Shown in pieces: positions 25,777-34,461 of a stretch of DNA of 64,000 nucleotides. The position numbers were made by a program, and so were the translations under genes. Under the pieces are notes generated by a model, which ran no database searches, had not been told where the DNA came from, and saw only the letters and a program-made list of their open reading frames with translations. The stretch comes from Pleomorphovibrio marinus (lineage in GTDB: Bacteria > Bacteroidota > Bacteroidia > Cytophagales > Cyclobacteriaceae), in NCBI RefSeq assembly GCF_003347495.1, contig NZ_QCXY01000002.1, positions 496,001-560,000 of the forward strand. Direction: 5' to 3'. Within the stretch, counting starts at the first letter, position 1, and each line of letters starts with the position of its first letter.

Positions 25777-28047
25777 TTATCCCTGTTCTAAACTTTGAGC
25801 ATCTACTACTGCAATAGCCACCATGTTTACAATTTCCCGGATGGAACTCCCCAATTGAAGTACATGGACCGACTTGTTCATTCCCAGCAGGATTGGGCCA
25901 ATGGCCTCTGCATTGCCGATTTCGGCCAATAGTTTGTAGGCAATATTCCCAGAGGCAAGATCAGGGAAGATCAAGGTATTGGCCTTGTTGTTCACTAGGG
26001 TACTAAAGGGGTAATTTTCCTTTTGGATTTTCTCATCTAGTGCCACGTTGGCTTGCATTTCCCCTTCTATTACCAGCTCCGGGTACCTTTCTTTTGCCTT
26101 AATGGTAGCCAGTGCAGTTTTCGTGGGCACCTCACCCTTTGCAGAGCCAAAATTACTGTAGGAAAGTATCGCGATTTTTGGGTCTATATCAAAGAACCTA
26201 ACCCCATTGGCAGTTAACCCAATGATGTCCACCAACTGATCCGCAGTGGGATTGACGTTTACTGTGGTGTCAGCAAAAAAGAAAGGCCCTTTGTCCGAGT
26301 TCATGATGTACATACCTGCTACTCTGTCCACTCCTTTTTTCACACCAATAATTTGGAGGGAAGGGATTATGGTACGTGGGTAATCCTTGGTGAGTCCGGA
26401 AATTAAGGCATCTGCCTCTCCGGTTTCTACCATCATGGCCCCGTAATAATTCCTTTCCCGCATCAATTTCTTTGCCTCATAAAGCGTCAAGCCTTTTCGC
26501 TTACGCTTGTTGTAGAGGAGATTGCCATATTGCTCCAATTTGGAGGGTTCTTCGTTGGGGTCTATGATGGTGACATCCGGGAGGTCCAAGAAGTTTTCAG
26601 AAATTAGTTCCTTTATTTTTTCTTTGTTGCCCAAAAGGATTGGAATACCAATTTTTTCGTCTTTGATCAACTGGGCAGCTTTTAAGATTTTCCTGTTGTC
26701 TGCCTCCGTAAACACCACTCTTTTTGGGTTTTTCTTGGCTCTGGAAATGACCCTGGACATCAGGCGCTGGTCTATTCCTATCCGTTCCTGAAGTTCTAGC
26801 TCATAAGCATCCCAGTCTTGGATGGTTTGCCTGGCCACCCCGGATTCAAGGGCTGCCTTTGCCACGGCGGGTGCTATGGTGGTGATTAGTCGGGGATCCA
26901 GCGGTTTTGGAATCAGGTACTCTTTGCCAAAGGCTAGTTTGTTCTCCCCGTAAGCCTTGTTTACGATGTCCGGGACGGGGTTTTTGGCCAAACCGGCGAT
27001 TGCCCTGGCAGCCGCCAACTTCATTTCCTCGTTGATACTGGTAGCCCTCACATCCAAGGCACCCCTAAAAATATAGGGAAAACCGATGACATTATTTACT
27101 TGGTTGGGAAAATCTGACCTTCCTGTAGCCATGATGATGTCCTCCCTGGCCTCCGTGGCAAGGTCGTAGGTGATTTCGGGGTCCGGGTTGGCCAAGGCAA
27201 AAACAATAGGGTTGTTGGCCATCAGACGCAAATCATCCTGGGACAATATATTGCCCGCAGATAGACCCAAGAGCACATCTGCATCTACCAGTGCATCTTG
27301 GATGTTATAATAGTCCTTCTCCGTGGCAAATTCCTTGTGGATCTCGTGAAGATGGGGACGGTCTTTTCGGATTACTCCTTCGATATCGCACATTACGATA
27401 TTTTCGCTCCTTACCCCAAGCCCTTTATAAAATCGGGTACAGGATACCGCAGCCGCTCCGGCACCACTTACCACCAATTTGATCTTAGTGATGTCCTTTC
27501 CAATAATTTCTAGGGCATTTAGCAAAGCAGCACCGGAAATGATAGCCGTACCATGCTGGTCATCATGCATTACCGGAATATTCATGGCCTCTTTCAGCCT
27601 GCTTTCTATGATAAAACACTCAGGAGCCTTGATGTCTTCAAGGTTGATGCCCCCAAAAGTAGGCTCCAGGGATTTGATAATTTGTATGAGCTTTTCCGGG
27701 TCTTTTTCATTCACCTCCAAATCAAAGACATCTATGCCGGCGAATTTTTTGAAAAGTACTCCTTTCCCCTCCATCACTGGCTTGGAAGCGTCTGGACCTA
27801 TGTCCCCCAAACCCAAAACAGCGGTTCCATTAGAAATAACGGCAACTAAGTTTCCTTTTGCAGTATACTTGTAAGCGTTGTTTCTGTCCTTTTGGATTTC
27901 CTTACAGGGCTCTGCCACTCCTGGTGAATAGGCCAATGCTAAATCAAGCTGGCTGGATAGGGGTTTGGAGGGAATGACTTCAATTTTACCGGCTTTTTTG
28001 CCTTGGTGGTAATTTAAAGCATCCTCTCTTCTGATTTTTATGACCAT
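25777..28047 (-). CDS. maeB: NADP-dependent malic enzyme with phosphotransacetylase domain
   Basis: 756-residue two-domain enzyme of the MaeB type. Residues 1 to about 430 are the malic enzyme, oxidatively decarboxylating malate to pyruvate with NADP: SQLDLALAYSPGVAEPC, FGGINLEDIKAPECFIIE with the metal-binding acidic residues, MHDDQHGTAIISGAA, and the dinucleotide fold KLVVSGAGAAAVSC. Residues about 430-756 resemble phosphotransacetylase (RVVFTEADNRKILKAAQ, FFADTTVNVNPTADQLVDI), which in MaeB proteins is regulatory, responding to acetyl-CoA and giving oligomerisation. Length matches E. coli MaeB (759). It supplies NADPH and pyruvate when growing on acids. It precedes ruvA by three bases and follows the DUF4837 gene by 33. 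Confidence 0.95.
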   Translation of the reverse strand: MVIKIRREDALNYHQGKKAGKIEVIPSKPLSSQLDLALAYSPGVAEPCKEIQKDRNNAYKYTAKGNLVAVISNGTAVLGLGDIGPDASKPVMEGKGVLFKKFAGIDVFDLEVNEKDPEKLIQIIKSLEPTFGGINLEDIKAPECFIIESRLKEAMNIPVMHDDQHGTAIISGAALLNALEIIGKDITKIKLVVSGAGAAAVSCTRFYKGLGVRSENIVMCDIEGVIRKDRPHLHEIHKEFATEKDYYNIQDALVDADVLLGLSAGNILSQDDLRLMANNPIVFALANPDPEITYDLATEAREDIIMATGRSDFPNQVNNVIGFPYIFRGALDVRATSINEEMKLAAARAIAGLAKNPVPDIVNKAYGENKLAFGKEYLIPKPLDPRLITTIAPAVAKAALESGVARQTIQDWDAYELELQERIGIDQRLMSRVISRAKKNPKRVVFTEADNRKILKAAQLIKDEKIGIPILLGNKEKIKELISENFLDLPDVTIIDPNEEPSKLEQYGNLLYNKRKRKGLTLYEAKKLMRERNYYGAMMVETGEADALISGLTKDYPRTIIPSLQIIGVKKGVDRVAGMYIMNSDKGPFFFADTTVNVNPTADQLVDIIGLTANGVRFFDIDPKIAILSYSNFGSAKGEVPTKTALATIKAKERYPELVIEGEMQANVALDEKIQKENYPFSTLVNNKANTLIFPDLASGNIAYKLLAEIGNAEAIGPILLGMNKSVHVLQLGSSIREIVNMVAIAVVDAQSLEQG

Positions 28048-28080
28048 GAAAAGTTGGCTTTTATTTGGATTTTATTGTGT

Positions 28081-29187
28081 CTAGGCTCCTTCTTCGTTGA
28101 TGATTGTAGCCTTTAGGATGGTTTCGATTTCCCTTAGTGAAGCCCTATGGGCCTCATTTGGATAATATACAAAGCCCTCCATGTAAAATACTTTTCCCCT
28201 CTCTGCATCTAACACGGTATAGGAGAGGAAAGACCCACCCATACTTTTGTTGTTGGTGCGCCAGGCTCCTCTCATCTCTACTGCAAACTGGTCATCAATG
28301 GTTACATTGGAAAACACTGGGGGTTCCAGGGTCTCCGTTACCACATAGGAATCCTTGTTGGCAGGATCAGCAAAAATCCTGGTTTTGGTAATTTGATCCC
28401 TTAACTTTATGATGTTCTCCGGAAAAACCTGATCCTCATCCTTGTAATCGGTCATGTAGAAAAACACACTAATATCCGGCTTATCCGCTCTTGGAGTGGG
28501 TTGTCGGAACCAGACAAACTGGTCGTCTTCCTCTACAAACTGGTAGGAGGCAGGCAGGTTGAGCTTGATCCCAAAGGTTTCCCTGCCCTTGTTAGTGGCG
28601 ATGCTGCTTTTCCGGTTAAATAATGCTTTTGCTATTTGTTCCCTCTCTCGGGTCAGAAACAGATTTTGGATCCTCTCCCTGTTTTCTCTCAAATTCGAGA
28701 TAAGTTCCTGGTCGTTGTTGCCAAAAAGATAGAGGACCTCCTGGCCTACCGCAAACTCATCTTTACTCCTCAGCATATAAAGGGAAGGGTCGTTTTGAGC
28801 CATTTCCTTGGAATTGGCAGTAAATTGGCTGTTGATGGTCCTGCTACCCGGACTTCTATCGTCAAAGGTGGTGACATAAACCATGTTTGATGCCATCCTC
28901 AAAATCCGGGTGAGCTTTCGGGGATCTACCTTCCTTATGTTGAAAAGGGACTCGCTTCGGATGATACCTTCTATGTTTCGTTGGAAAATCTCCTTGATTT
29001 CATCTCCCACAGGACCCGCATATTTGGCGGAATCGATTACCAAAATAATTTCACCTAACTCACCTCGTGCTCTTGGAAGGTTGCTTGTTGATTTTTCTCC
29101 CTCCCCGTTTCCTTCTTCACAGGAGCTTAACCCAAATGTAAAGAAAGCCAATAGGACAATTAGGTAGTTGATGTTAGTTTTATGCAT
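28081..29187 (-). CDS. DUF4837 family lipoprotein
   Basis: 368 residues with a lipoprotein signal (LLAFFTFGLSSC, acylated Cys about 23). The mature part begins LPRARGELGEIILVIDSAKY, the opening I associate with DUF4837, a Bacteroidota family of unknown function. IFADPANKDSYVVTETLEPP and AVEMRGAWRTNNKSMGGSFL further match that family as I know it. It lies between the lytic transglycosylase gene and maeB; the spacing (84 and 33 bases) suggests one transcript. No enzymatic motif is visible. Presence next to peptidoglycan genes hints at an envelope role, but that is only context. Confidence 0.8.
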   Translation of the reverse strand: MHKTNINYLIVLLAFFTFGLSSCEEGNGEGEKSTSNLPRARGELGEIILVIDSAKYAGPVGDEIKEIFQRNIEGIIRSESLFNIRKVDPRKLTRILRMASNMVYVTTFDDRSPGSRTINSQFTANSKEMAQNDPSLYMLRSKDEFAVGQEVLYLFGNNDQELISNLRENRERIQNLFLTREREQIAKALFNRKSSIATNKGRETFGIKLNLPASYQFVEEDDQFVWFRQPTPRADKPDISVFFYMTDYKDEDQVFPENIIKLRDQITKTRIFADPANKDSYVVTETLEPPVFSNVTIDDQFAVEMRGAWRTNNKSMGGSFLSYTVLDAERGKVFYMEGFVYYPNEAHRASLREIETILKATIINEEGA

Positions 29188-29271
29188 TTTTGAGGGTTTT
29201 GATCCAATCTTCCTAATTTAGGAATAATTCAAAGCAGAAAAAAATAAAATTAAATATTTAGTTTTAAATTC

Positions 29272-30684
29272 TTACCCAATAATTAATTTTTGGCCAGGCT
29301 TTATTTGGTTGTTGTTCAGGTTATTGAGTCTTTTTAGCTGTTCTATGCTTACTCCTTCCAATTTCCGTGATATTAACCATAACGAATCTCCTGGCTGAAC
29401 GGTATACGTTTTGGAGCCATTTTCTTGTTCTACCATTTCCTTGGCAGACGTGGAAGAGGCAATATTTTTGTTGAAGGCGGATTCATCTTGGTGAATCTGC
29501 AACACCTGGCCCACCTTGATCACATTGGAGTTTAGCCCATTCCAAGCTTTCAAATTGGATAAAGGCACATTAAATTGCTGTGCTATTTTACCGAGCACAT
29601 CACCTGGCTTGACCCGGTAAGTCAAGGTTTGGGTGACAATTTGGGGTTTCTCTACTTCTTTTTCTTCTTTGACATTCTCAGCGAGTAACCTTTCTGTTTG
29701 CACTTTGAGGGAATCTCTGATCCAATATTGATTCTCTACCAGGTAATCAAAATTATAGGAAGGAATACGTATCTCCTTGTTCTTCCGATTGGCAGGAGCC
29801 TTGTTGCTCAACAATGCTGGGTTCAACATCTGTAAATCCTCTAAACAAATATCAGTGACTTCCACGAGCTTTTCCAAGTCCAGTTCGGCCTCCCATGCAA
29901 TTTTCTCGTAATGGATCGGATAGGCATCTTCTTCCAAGATGAAATTATGGTATTCCGGATGTCTCAACACATACATGATGGCTTGGAACTGGGGAATGTA
30001 GCTCCTGGTTTCCCTAGGCAAAAACCTGTAGATCTCCCAGAAGTTCTTTTTACCTCCTGACCTGCGTATGGCTTTATTCACGTTTCCAGGTCCACAGTTG
30101 TAGGCTGCAAGTGCTAGTTCCCAATCCCCAAATCTGCGGTAAAGGTTTTTTAGAAAGCGCATGGCAGCCTCCGTGGACATTTCCGGATCCATCCTGTCGT
30201 CTATGTCCTGGTTGGTGTAAAGTTGATATTCCCTGCCTGTTCCTGGCATAAATTGCCACAGTCCCATTGCACCAACCCTAGACCTTGCTTTTGGGTTTAG
30301 CCCTGATTCCACTATTGCCAGAAACTTGATGTCCTCTGGCATGTTGTGACTCCTCAAGGCTTCCTCGAACAAAGGGAAATATTGATCTCTCCTGGCCAAC
30401 ATCATTTTGGTGTAGGTTCGGTTTCTTACCACAAAGTAATCGATAAATGAAAAAATGGTTTCATTTAACTCAAAAGGCATGTCGGTTTCCATTTTCTTTA
30501 CCCTTGCCTCTATTTCAGAGTAGGTGAAGTCCGGAATATGCTCATAATCATGGAAAGGCTCCACAAATGCGGTGTCTTCCTTTCCACTGAATAGCGAATT
30601 GCTTTCTTGAGAAAAACTAAAATGGGGGGGCAATCCTAAAAGCGCCCCCGTAAATACGGCAATACCTAACTTTAAAAATTTCAT
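29272..30684 (-). CDS. Membrane-bound lytic murein transglycosylase, MltD-like, with two LysM
   Basis: 470 residues. Signal peptide (about 1-26), then an SLT family-1 transglycosylase domain (about 95-240): catalytic Glu126 in AIVESGLNPKARS, the following GAMGLWQFMPGTG and the AYNCGPGNVNKAI motif near 215. Two LysM peptidoglycan-binding modules follow, about 352-398 (TYRVKPGDVLGKIAQQFNVP) and about 424-468 (TYTVQPGDSLWLISRKLEGV). The order matches E. coli MltD, which cleaves glycan strands between MurNAc and GlcNAc with anhydro-ring formation. There is no lipobox Cys, so it may be periplasmic rather than anchored. The gene is nine bases downstream of gatA. Confidence 0.93.
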   Translation of the reverse strand: MKFLKLGIAVFTGALLGLPPHFSFSQESNSLFSGKEDTAFVEPFHDYEHIPDFTYSEIEARVKKMETDMPFELNETIFSFIDYFVVRNRTYTKMMLARRDQYFPLFEEALRSHNMPEDIKFLAIVESGLNPKARSRVGAMGLWQFMPGTGREYQLYTNQDIDDRMDPEMSTEAAMRFLKNLYRRFGDWELALAAYNCGPGNVNKAIRRSGGKKNFWEIYRFLPRETRSYIPQFQAIMYVLRHPEYHNFILEEDAYPIHYEKIAWEAELDLEKLVEVTDICLEDLQMLNPALLSNKAPANRKNKEIRIPSYNFDYLVENQYWIRDSLKVQTERLLAENVKEEKEVEKPQIVTQTLTYRVKPGDVLGKIAQQFNVPLSNLKAWNGLNSNVIKVGQVLQIHQDESAFNKNIASSTSAKEMVEQENGSKTYTVQPGDSLWLISRKLEGVSIEQLKRLNNLNNNQIKPGQKLIIG

Positions 30685-30692
30685 GACCTATG

Positions 30693-32126
30693 TTAATTTG
30701 AAGACTTTAAATCCATCAAATAGTTGGCGAAGGCGTATAAGTCCGCCTCTTTAAAAGAGTTGGCCATAATTTGTAAACCTATCGGAAGCCCATTTGAATC
30801 ATTCCCATTAGGAATGGATATCGCTGGAACACCAGATACAGATGCCTGAACCGTAAACAAATCTTCCAAGTACATGGCTACGGGGTCATCCCTATGTTCC
30901 CCAAACCTGAATGCAACACTTGGAGTGGTTGGCATTACAATATAGTCAAATTTATTTAAAAGGTTTTCAGTAAACTCCTTGATCATACGCCTTACTTTCT
31001 GTGCCTTGGTGAAATAGGCATCGTAGTAACTGGCGCTAAGCACAAAAGTTCCCAACATTATCCTTCGCTTCACTTCTTCCCCAAATCCCTCGGAACGCGT
31101 CAATTTGTACATGCTTTCCAAATTATGGGCATTTGGGGTTCTATATCCGTATTTAACACCATCAAACCTGGAAAGGTTCGAACTGGCCTCTGCCGTGGTA
31201 AGAATATAATAGGTGGGCAGCACATAGGTCAAAAGGGGAAAATCCACTTCCTCTACCTGATGGCCTTCTTCCCTAAGCTTATCCAGAATGTCCAGGGTGT
31301 GTTGCTTAATTTCATCCTGAAGCGCATCCGAGTGCATGGTTTCCTTTAAGCAGGCAATCTTTGCCCTCTTATCAAAATGCAACAGCTCGGAATAGTTGGG
31401 TACTGGTTTTTTGGAGGAGGTGCTGTCATAGTCATCTGGTCCTGCCATGGTCTCCAGTACCATGGCATTATCTTTTACATTATTGGAAAAGACGCCTATG
31501 GTATCAAAGGAAGAAGCATATGCGATCAGTCCCCATCTGGATACCCGGGAATAGGTGGGTTTAATACCCACAGTCCCAGTAAAGGCAGCAGGCTGACGAA
31601 CAGAACCCCCAGTGTCGGTACCTAATGAAGCAGTGCATAAATTGGCTTGGACGGCAACTGCTGATCCTCCAGAAGAACCTCCGGGAACCCTACCTTCATC
31701 CGCAGCATTTAGAGTGTTGCCGTGGACGGAGTTTTCATTGGATGAACCCATACCGAACTCGTCGCAGTTTAACCTGCCAATGATGATGGCATCTTCGTCG
31801 ATTAAGCGTTGAATGGCCGTAGCCGTGAATTGGGACTCAAAACCTGAAAGGATTTTGCTGGAAGCATTTGCTTCATGGCCCTGGTAGCACAGCACATCTT
31901 TAATGCCCAGTACCATTCCAGCAAGTTTACCAGCTTTACCAGTGCTTAGTTTTTTGTCTATTTCCTCTGCTTTTTCCAAAGCAGATTGGGTATAAACTTC
32001 AACGAAGGCGTTTAAGTGCGCCTTCGTCTGAATATTTTCCAAGTAATGATTGACAATCGCCTTACATGAGGTGTCTCCATTTTGCAGCGATTTTTTTATT
32101 TCGTCAAATGATCGGAATTTTTCCAA
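30693..32126 (-). CDS. gatA: Asp-tRNA(Asn)/Glu-tRNA(Gln) amidotransferase subunit A
   Basis: 477-residue amidase-signature protein; with GatB and GatC it amidates misacylated Glu-tRNA(Gln) or Asp-tRNA(Asn), releasing ammonia from glutamine. The Ser-cisSer-Lys triad is placed in GIKDVLCYQG (Lys, about 74), PGGSSGGSAVAVQ (cis-Ser, about 150) and GTDTGGSVRQPAA (nucleophile Ser, about 175). Length matches GatA rather than other amidases. It follows tatA by 11 bases. gatB and gatC are elsewhere, as is common in this phylum. Confidence 0.93.
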   Translation of the reverse strand: MEKFRSFDEIKKSLQNGDTSCKAIVNHYLENIQTKAHLNAFVEVYTQSALEKAEEIDKKLSTGKAGKLAGMVLGIKDVLCYQGHEANASSKILSGFESQFTATAIQRLIDEDAIIIGRLNCDEFGMGSSNENSVHGNTLNAADEGRVPGGSSGGSAVAVQANLCTASLGTDTGGSVRQPAAFTGTVGIKPTYSRVSRWGLIAYASSFDTIGVFSNNVKDNAMVLETMAGPDDYDSTSSKKPVPNYSELLHFDKRAKIACLKETMHSDALQDEIKQHTLDILDKLREEGHQVEEVDFPLLTYVLPTYYILTTAEASSNLSRFDGVKYGYRTPNAHNLESMYKLTRSEGFGEEVKRRIMLGTFVLSASYYDAYFTKAQKVRRMIKEFTENLLNKFDYIVMPTTPSVAFRFGEHRDDPVAMYLEDLFTVQASVSGVPAISIPNGNDSNGLPIGLQIMANSFKEADLYAFANYLMDLKSSN

Positions 32127-32137
32127 TGTCGTTGATT

Positions 32138-32341
32138 TTAATCGCTGGTCTTCTTGTCCTTGATACCCTCCTCTAAATCATCTTGAATTTCTTTCGTGGC
32201 ATCTTTAAATTCCCTGATGCCTCTTCCAAGGCCTCTTGCCAATTCAGGAATTCTTTTGGCACCGAAGAGTAGAATGACGACCAAAACGATAATCACCAAT
32301 GAGCCACCTCCGATATTTTGTATGAAAGCCAATGTGTTCAT
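32138..32341 (-). CDS. tatA: Twin-arginine translocase TatA/E/B subunit
   Basis: 67-residue protein with one membrane helix (about 10-28, [21 protein letters not shown]), the FG hinge, then an amphipathic helix ([20 protein letters not shown]) and a charged tail, the standard TatA layout. TatA oligomers form the pore for folded proteins carrying twin-arginine signals; the amidohydrolase at 38513 in this window has such a signal. tatC is not in the window. It is the first gene of a long minus-strand run and has a very good promoter directly upstream. Confidence 0.93.
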   Translation of the reverse strand: MNTLAFIQNIGGGSLVIIVLVVILLFGAKRIPELARGLGRGIREFKDATKEIQDDLEEGIKDKKTSD

Positions 32342-32370
32342 ATTCTGCTTATTTAGGTTTTAATTTATTA

Positions 32371-32401
32371 CAAATATATAACTGTGTATGTCTAACACAA
32401 A
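32371..32401 (-). promoter_or_regulatory. Promoter of the tatA-gatA run
   Basis: Minus strand: TTTG (32398-32401), 19 bases, TATATTTG (32371-32378), an exact match to the Bacteroidota consensus TTTG-N19-21-TAnnTTTG. The expected start is near 32364, about 23 bases before the tatA ATG. This is the cleanest promoter in the window. Confidence 0.8.
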
Positions 32402-32453
32402 AGAATAACGTCTAGTTATTCCTTTTTTTTACATGAATGAGTTAAAATACGGA

Positions 32454-33746
32454 TTATTTCTTAGAAAGCCAAATACTTGGATCCATGACCTGTAGTCCCT
32501 TCCAGGTCTGGAAATGCAGTTCAGATACTCCGTTCTTGTCTGTATTTACGGTGCCTATCACGGATTTGGATTTTACCTCTTGCCCGGATTTTACAGCGAT
32601 GGTCTTTAGCCGGCTATACATGGTGTAAAAATCGCCATGTCTGATGATGACTGTGCCTCCCATTCCGGGCACTGTAGTGATCTTGGTGACTACCCCATCA
32701 AATACAGATCGGACCTGCTCTCCATTGTTTGTTTGTATATCTATCCCATCATTGGTTTCGGTAATTCCCTTTAAGGTAGGGTGGGGGAAAGTACCGTACT
32801 TTTTGGAGATAAAGCCACTTTCTACAGGCCAGGGAATCTTGCCTTTATTTCCTTCAAAGGAACTGGATAATGCGGCCCCCTCAGGGGTTAGGGGAATGTT
32901 GCCCGAGGATTTAGCTGTGGTTCTGCTGCCTTCTTTTTTGGCATCCGCTTCAGCTAGCTTGATTTCCTCCTCAATAACCCTCTTTATCAGCCTGTTCAGC
33001 TCCTCCTGTTGTTTTTTGGCCTCTTGAATGTCTTTTTTAAGTTCATCCTCCCGCTGGGCTAGGTTGTTGACTACCCCTTGCTGTTCCTTTTTCAGCTTGT
33101 CTAAATTCTTTTTCTCCGACTGTTCCTGGGCCAATAGCCTTTCCTTATCTTTTCTCTTTTCCTCTAGTGCCAATTGCTTTTCTTCTAGCTCTTTAGCCAC
33201 CTTCTCCATCTGCTCCACCTGTTTCTTTCTTGCATCCCCATACTGCTTTAGGTAGCTTAGACGCATGTAAAACTGTTTGAAGGTAGAAGCACTGAATACG
33301 AAGGTGAGAACGTTTACCCCACTGTTTAATTTATAGGAGGTATAGATCATGTCTGCGTATTCTTCTTTTAGTGTGACCAGGTCTTTTTCTAGCTCATGAA
33401 TGTTGTTTTCTATGGCATTGACCTCCCTGTTGATCAGCAAAACTTCCCTATTAAGTGTTCCGATGTAGGACATCCTGGCTTCCAGCTTTTGGTTAAGGGC
33501 GTTGAGTTCGCTAAGGGTGTTTCTTTTTCTTGCTGTGGTTTGCTGGAGGATTTGATCATATTCTCTTAACTTCTTCTGAATAGCGGCTTTTTCGGCCTCC
33601 AGTTGGGAACGGGAGCGTGTAATAGGGGACTGTGCCTCCACCTGATAAGGCATGCAAAAAGCCACAAAAAGCAGGGCGAAAAAAAGGTGCCTCTGGGATA
33701 AACGTATGAGACGTTTAATAGTTATACGGAAAATTAAGTGAGTCAT
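32454..33746 (-). CDS. EnvC-like murein hydrolase activator
   Basis: 430 residues: signal peptide (about 16-39), a long coiled coil (about 45-265, very rich in Lys/Glu/Gln), then a LytM/M23-type domain (about 315-430). In active LytM enzymes zinc is held by H-x(3)-D and HxH. Here the corresponding places read NDGID (Asn for the first His, Asp kept), YSRL in place of the usual YGHL, and SELHF (Glu for the first His of HxH). The site therefore looks incomplete, as in E. coli EnvC, which does not cut but activates amidases at division. The same role is inferred here. It overlaps the DUF4292 gene by 32 bases. Confidence 0.85.
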   Translation of the reverse strand: MTHLIFRITIKRLIRLSQRHLFFALLFVAFCMPYQVEAQSPITRSRSQLEAEKAAIQKKLREYDQILQQTTARKRNTLSELNALNQKLEARMSYIGTLNREVLLINREVNAIENNIHELEKDLVTLKEEYADMIYTSYKLNSGVNVLTFVFSASTFKQFYMRLSYLKQYGDARKKQVEQMEKVAKELEEKQLALEEKRKDKERLLAQEQSEKKNLDKLKKEQQGVVNNLAQREDELKKDIQEAKKQQEELNRLIKRVIEEEIKLAEADAKKEGSRTTAKSSGNIPLTPEGAALSSSFEGNKGKIPWPVESGFISKKYGTFPHPTLKGITETNDGIDIQTNNGEQVRSVFDGVVTKITTVPGMGGTVIIRHGDFYTMYSRLKTIAVKSGQEVKSKSVIGTVNTDKNGVSELHFQTWKGLQVMDPSIWLSKK

Positions 33747-34461
33747 TCGATAGATCTACTTTTACTATCTCTGCATTCATGGACATTTTAGACCTGGGTT
33801 TGTCAGGTAGGCTGATTATCATATTCACTATGGCCCGGAATGGGAAAGGTTGGGATTCCACATCTTTGAATTCCTGGTAGTTTGCCGATAGGCTTCCACC
33901 ATCCCTCCGTTTTGTGTCGCTTTGCAAGTCGGTGACCTTGCCGTGACGTGCGCTTATGGCCGACCGGTAGACCAAGTTGTCCCTTTCTTGGGTAAGTTCA
34001 AAAGACTGGCCCACCCTTACCATCCTGTCCCTAAGTGAAAACTCATGGGGGATATTGGCAAAGAGCAGATTTTGGGCCAGAGCCAAAGTCAGAGATACCC
34101 CGTAATTTTTGCGGAAGGTATCATAATCCATATCTATGGTGTTTCCGTTAATTCTGTCCCTGATCTTGATGAAATCATGTGTCATCACACCCCTTGCTGC
34201 CTCAATCCCCAAACCGGGGGACAGGCTAAACCACAATATGCTGTCCTTTTTGGCCCTTATATTCAGTGTTCCTTTGGTAATTTTCCCATTCCTGTCTTCA
34301 ATCATTACCTTTCCCCTTGCAGATAAATAGTTGAAATCCAAGTAATTGGGTTCAAATTCATCCATAACGGTATCAGAAGAAAAAAGCTCGGGTTTGCGGG
34401 CACAGCCTGCGGATATGCCTACAAGGGCAAGAAAGAAAAAGACAAAAGATAGCCTATTCAT
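33715..34461 (-). CDS. DUF4292 lipoprotein
   Basis: 248 residues with a lipoprotein signal (FFFLALVGISAGC, acylated Cys19). The mature part has the LolA/LolB-like beta pattern of DUF4292: YLSARGKVMIEDRNGKITKG near 47, LWFSLSPGLGIEAARGVMTH near 80, and a late segment PFRAIVNMIIS. The family is Bacteroidota-specific; a role in lipoprotein or lipid handling at the outer membrane is suggested only by its fold resemblance. It is translationally overlapped on both sides, with the TPR gene (8 bases) and the EnvC-like gene (32 bases), so the three are one transcript. Confidence 0.85.
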   Translation of the reverse strand: MNRLSFVFFFLALVGISAGCARKPELFSSDTVMDEFEPNYLDFNYLSARGKVMIEDRNGKITKGTLNIRAKKDSILWFSLSPGLGIEAARGVMTHDFIKIRDRINGNTIDMDYDTFRKNYGVSLTLALAQNLLFANIPHEFSLRDRMVRVGQSFELTQERDNLVYRSAISARHGKVTDLQSDTKRRDGGSLSANYQEFKDVESQPFPFRAIVNMIISLPDKPRSKMSMNAEIVKVDLSNDSLNFPYNY

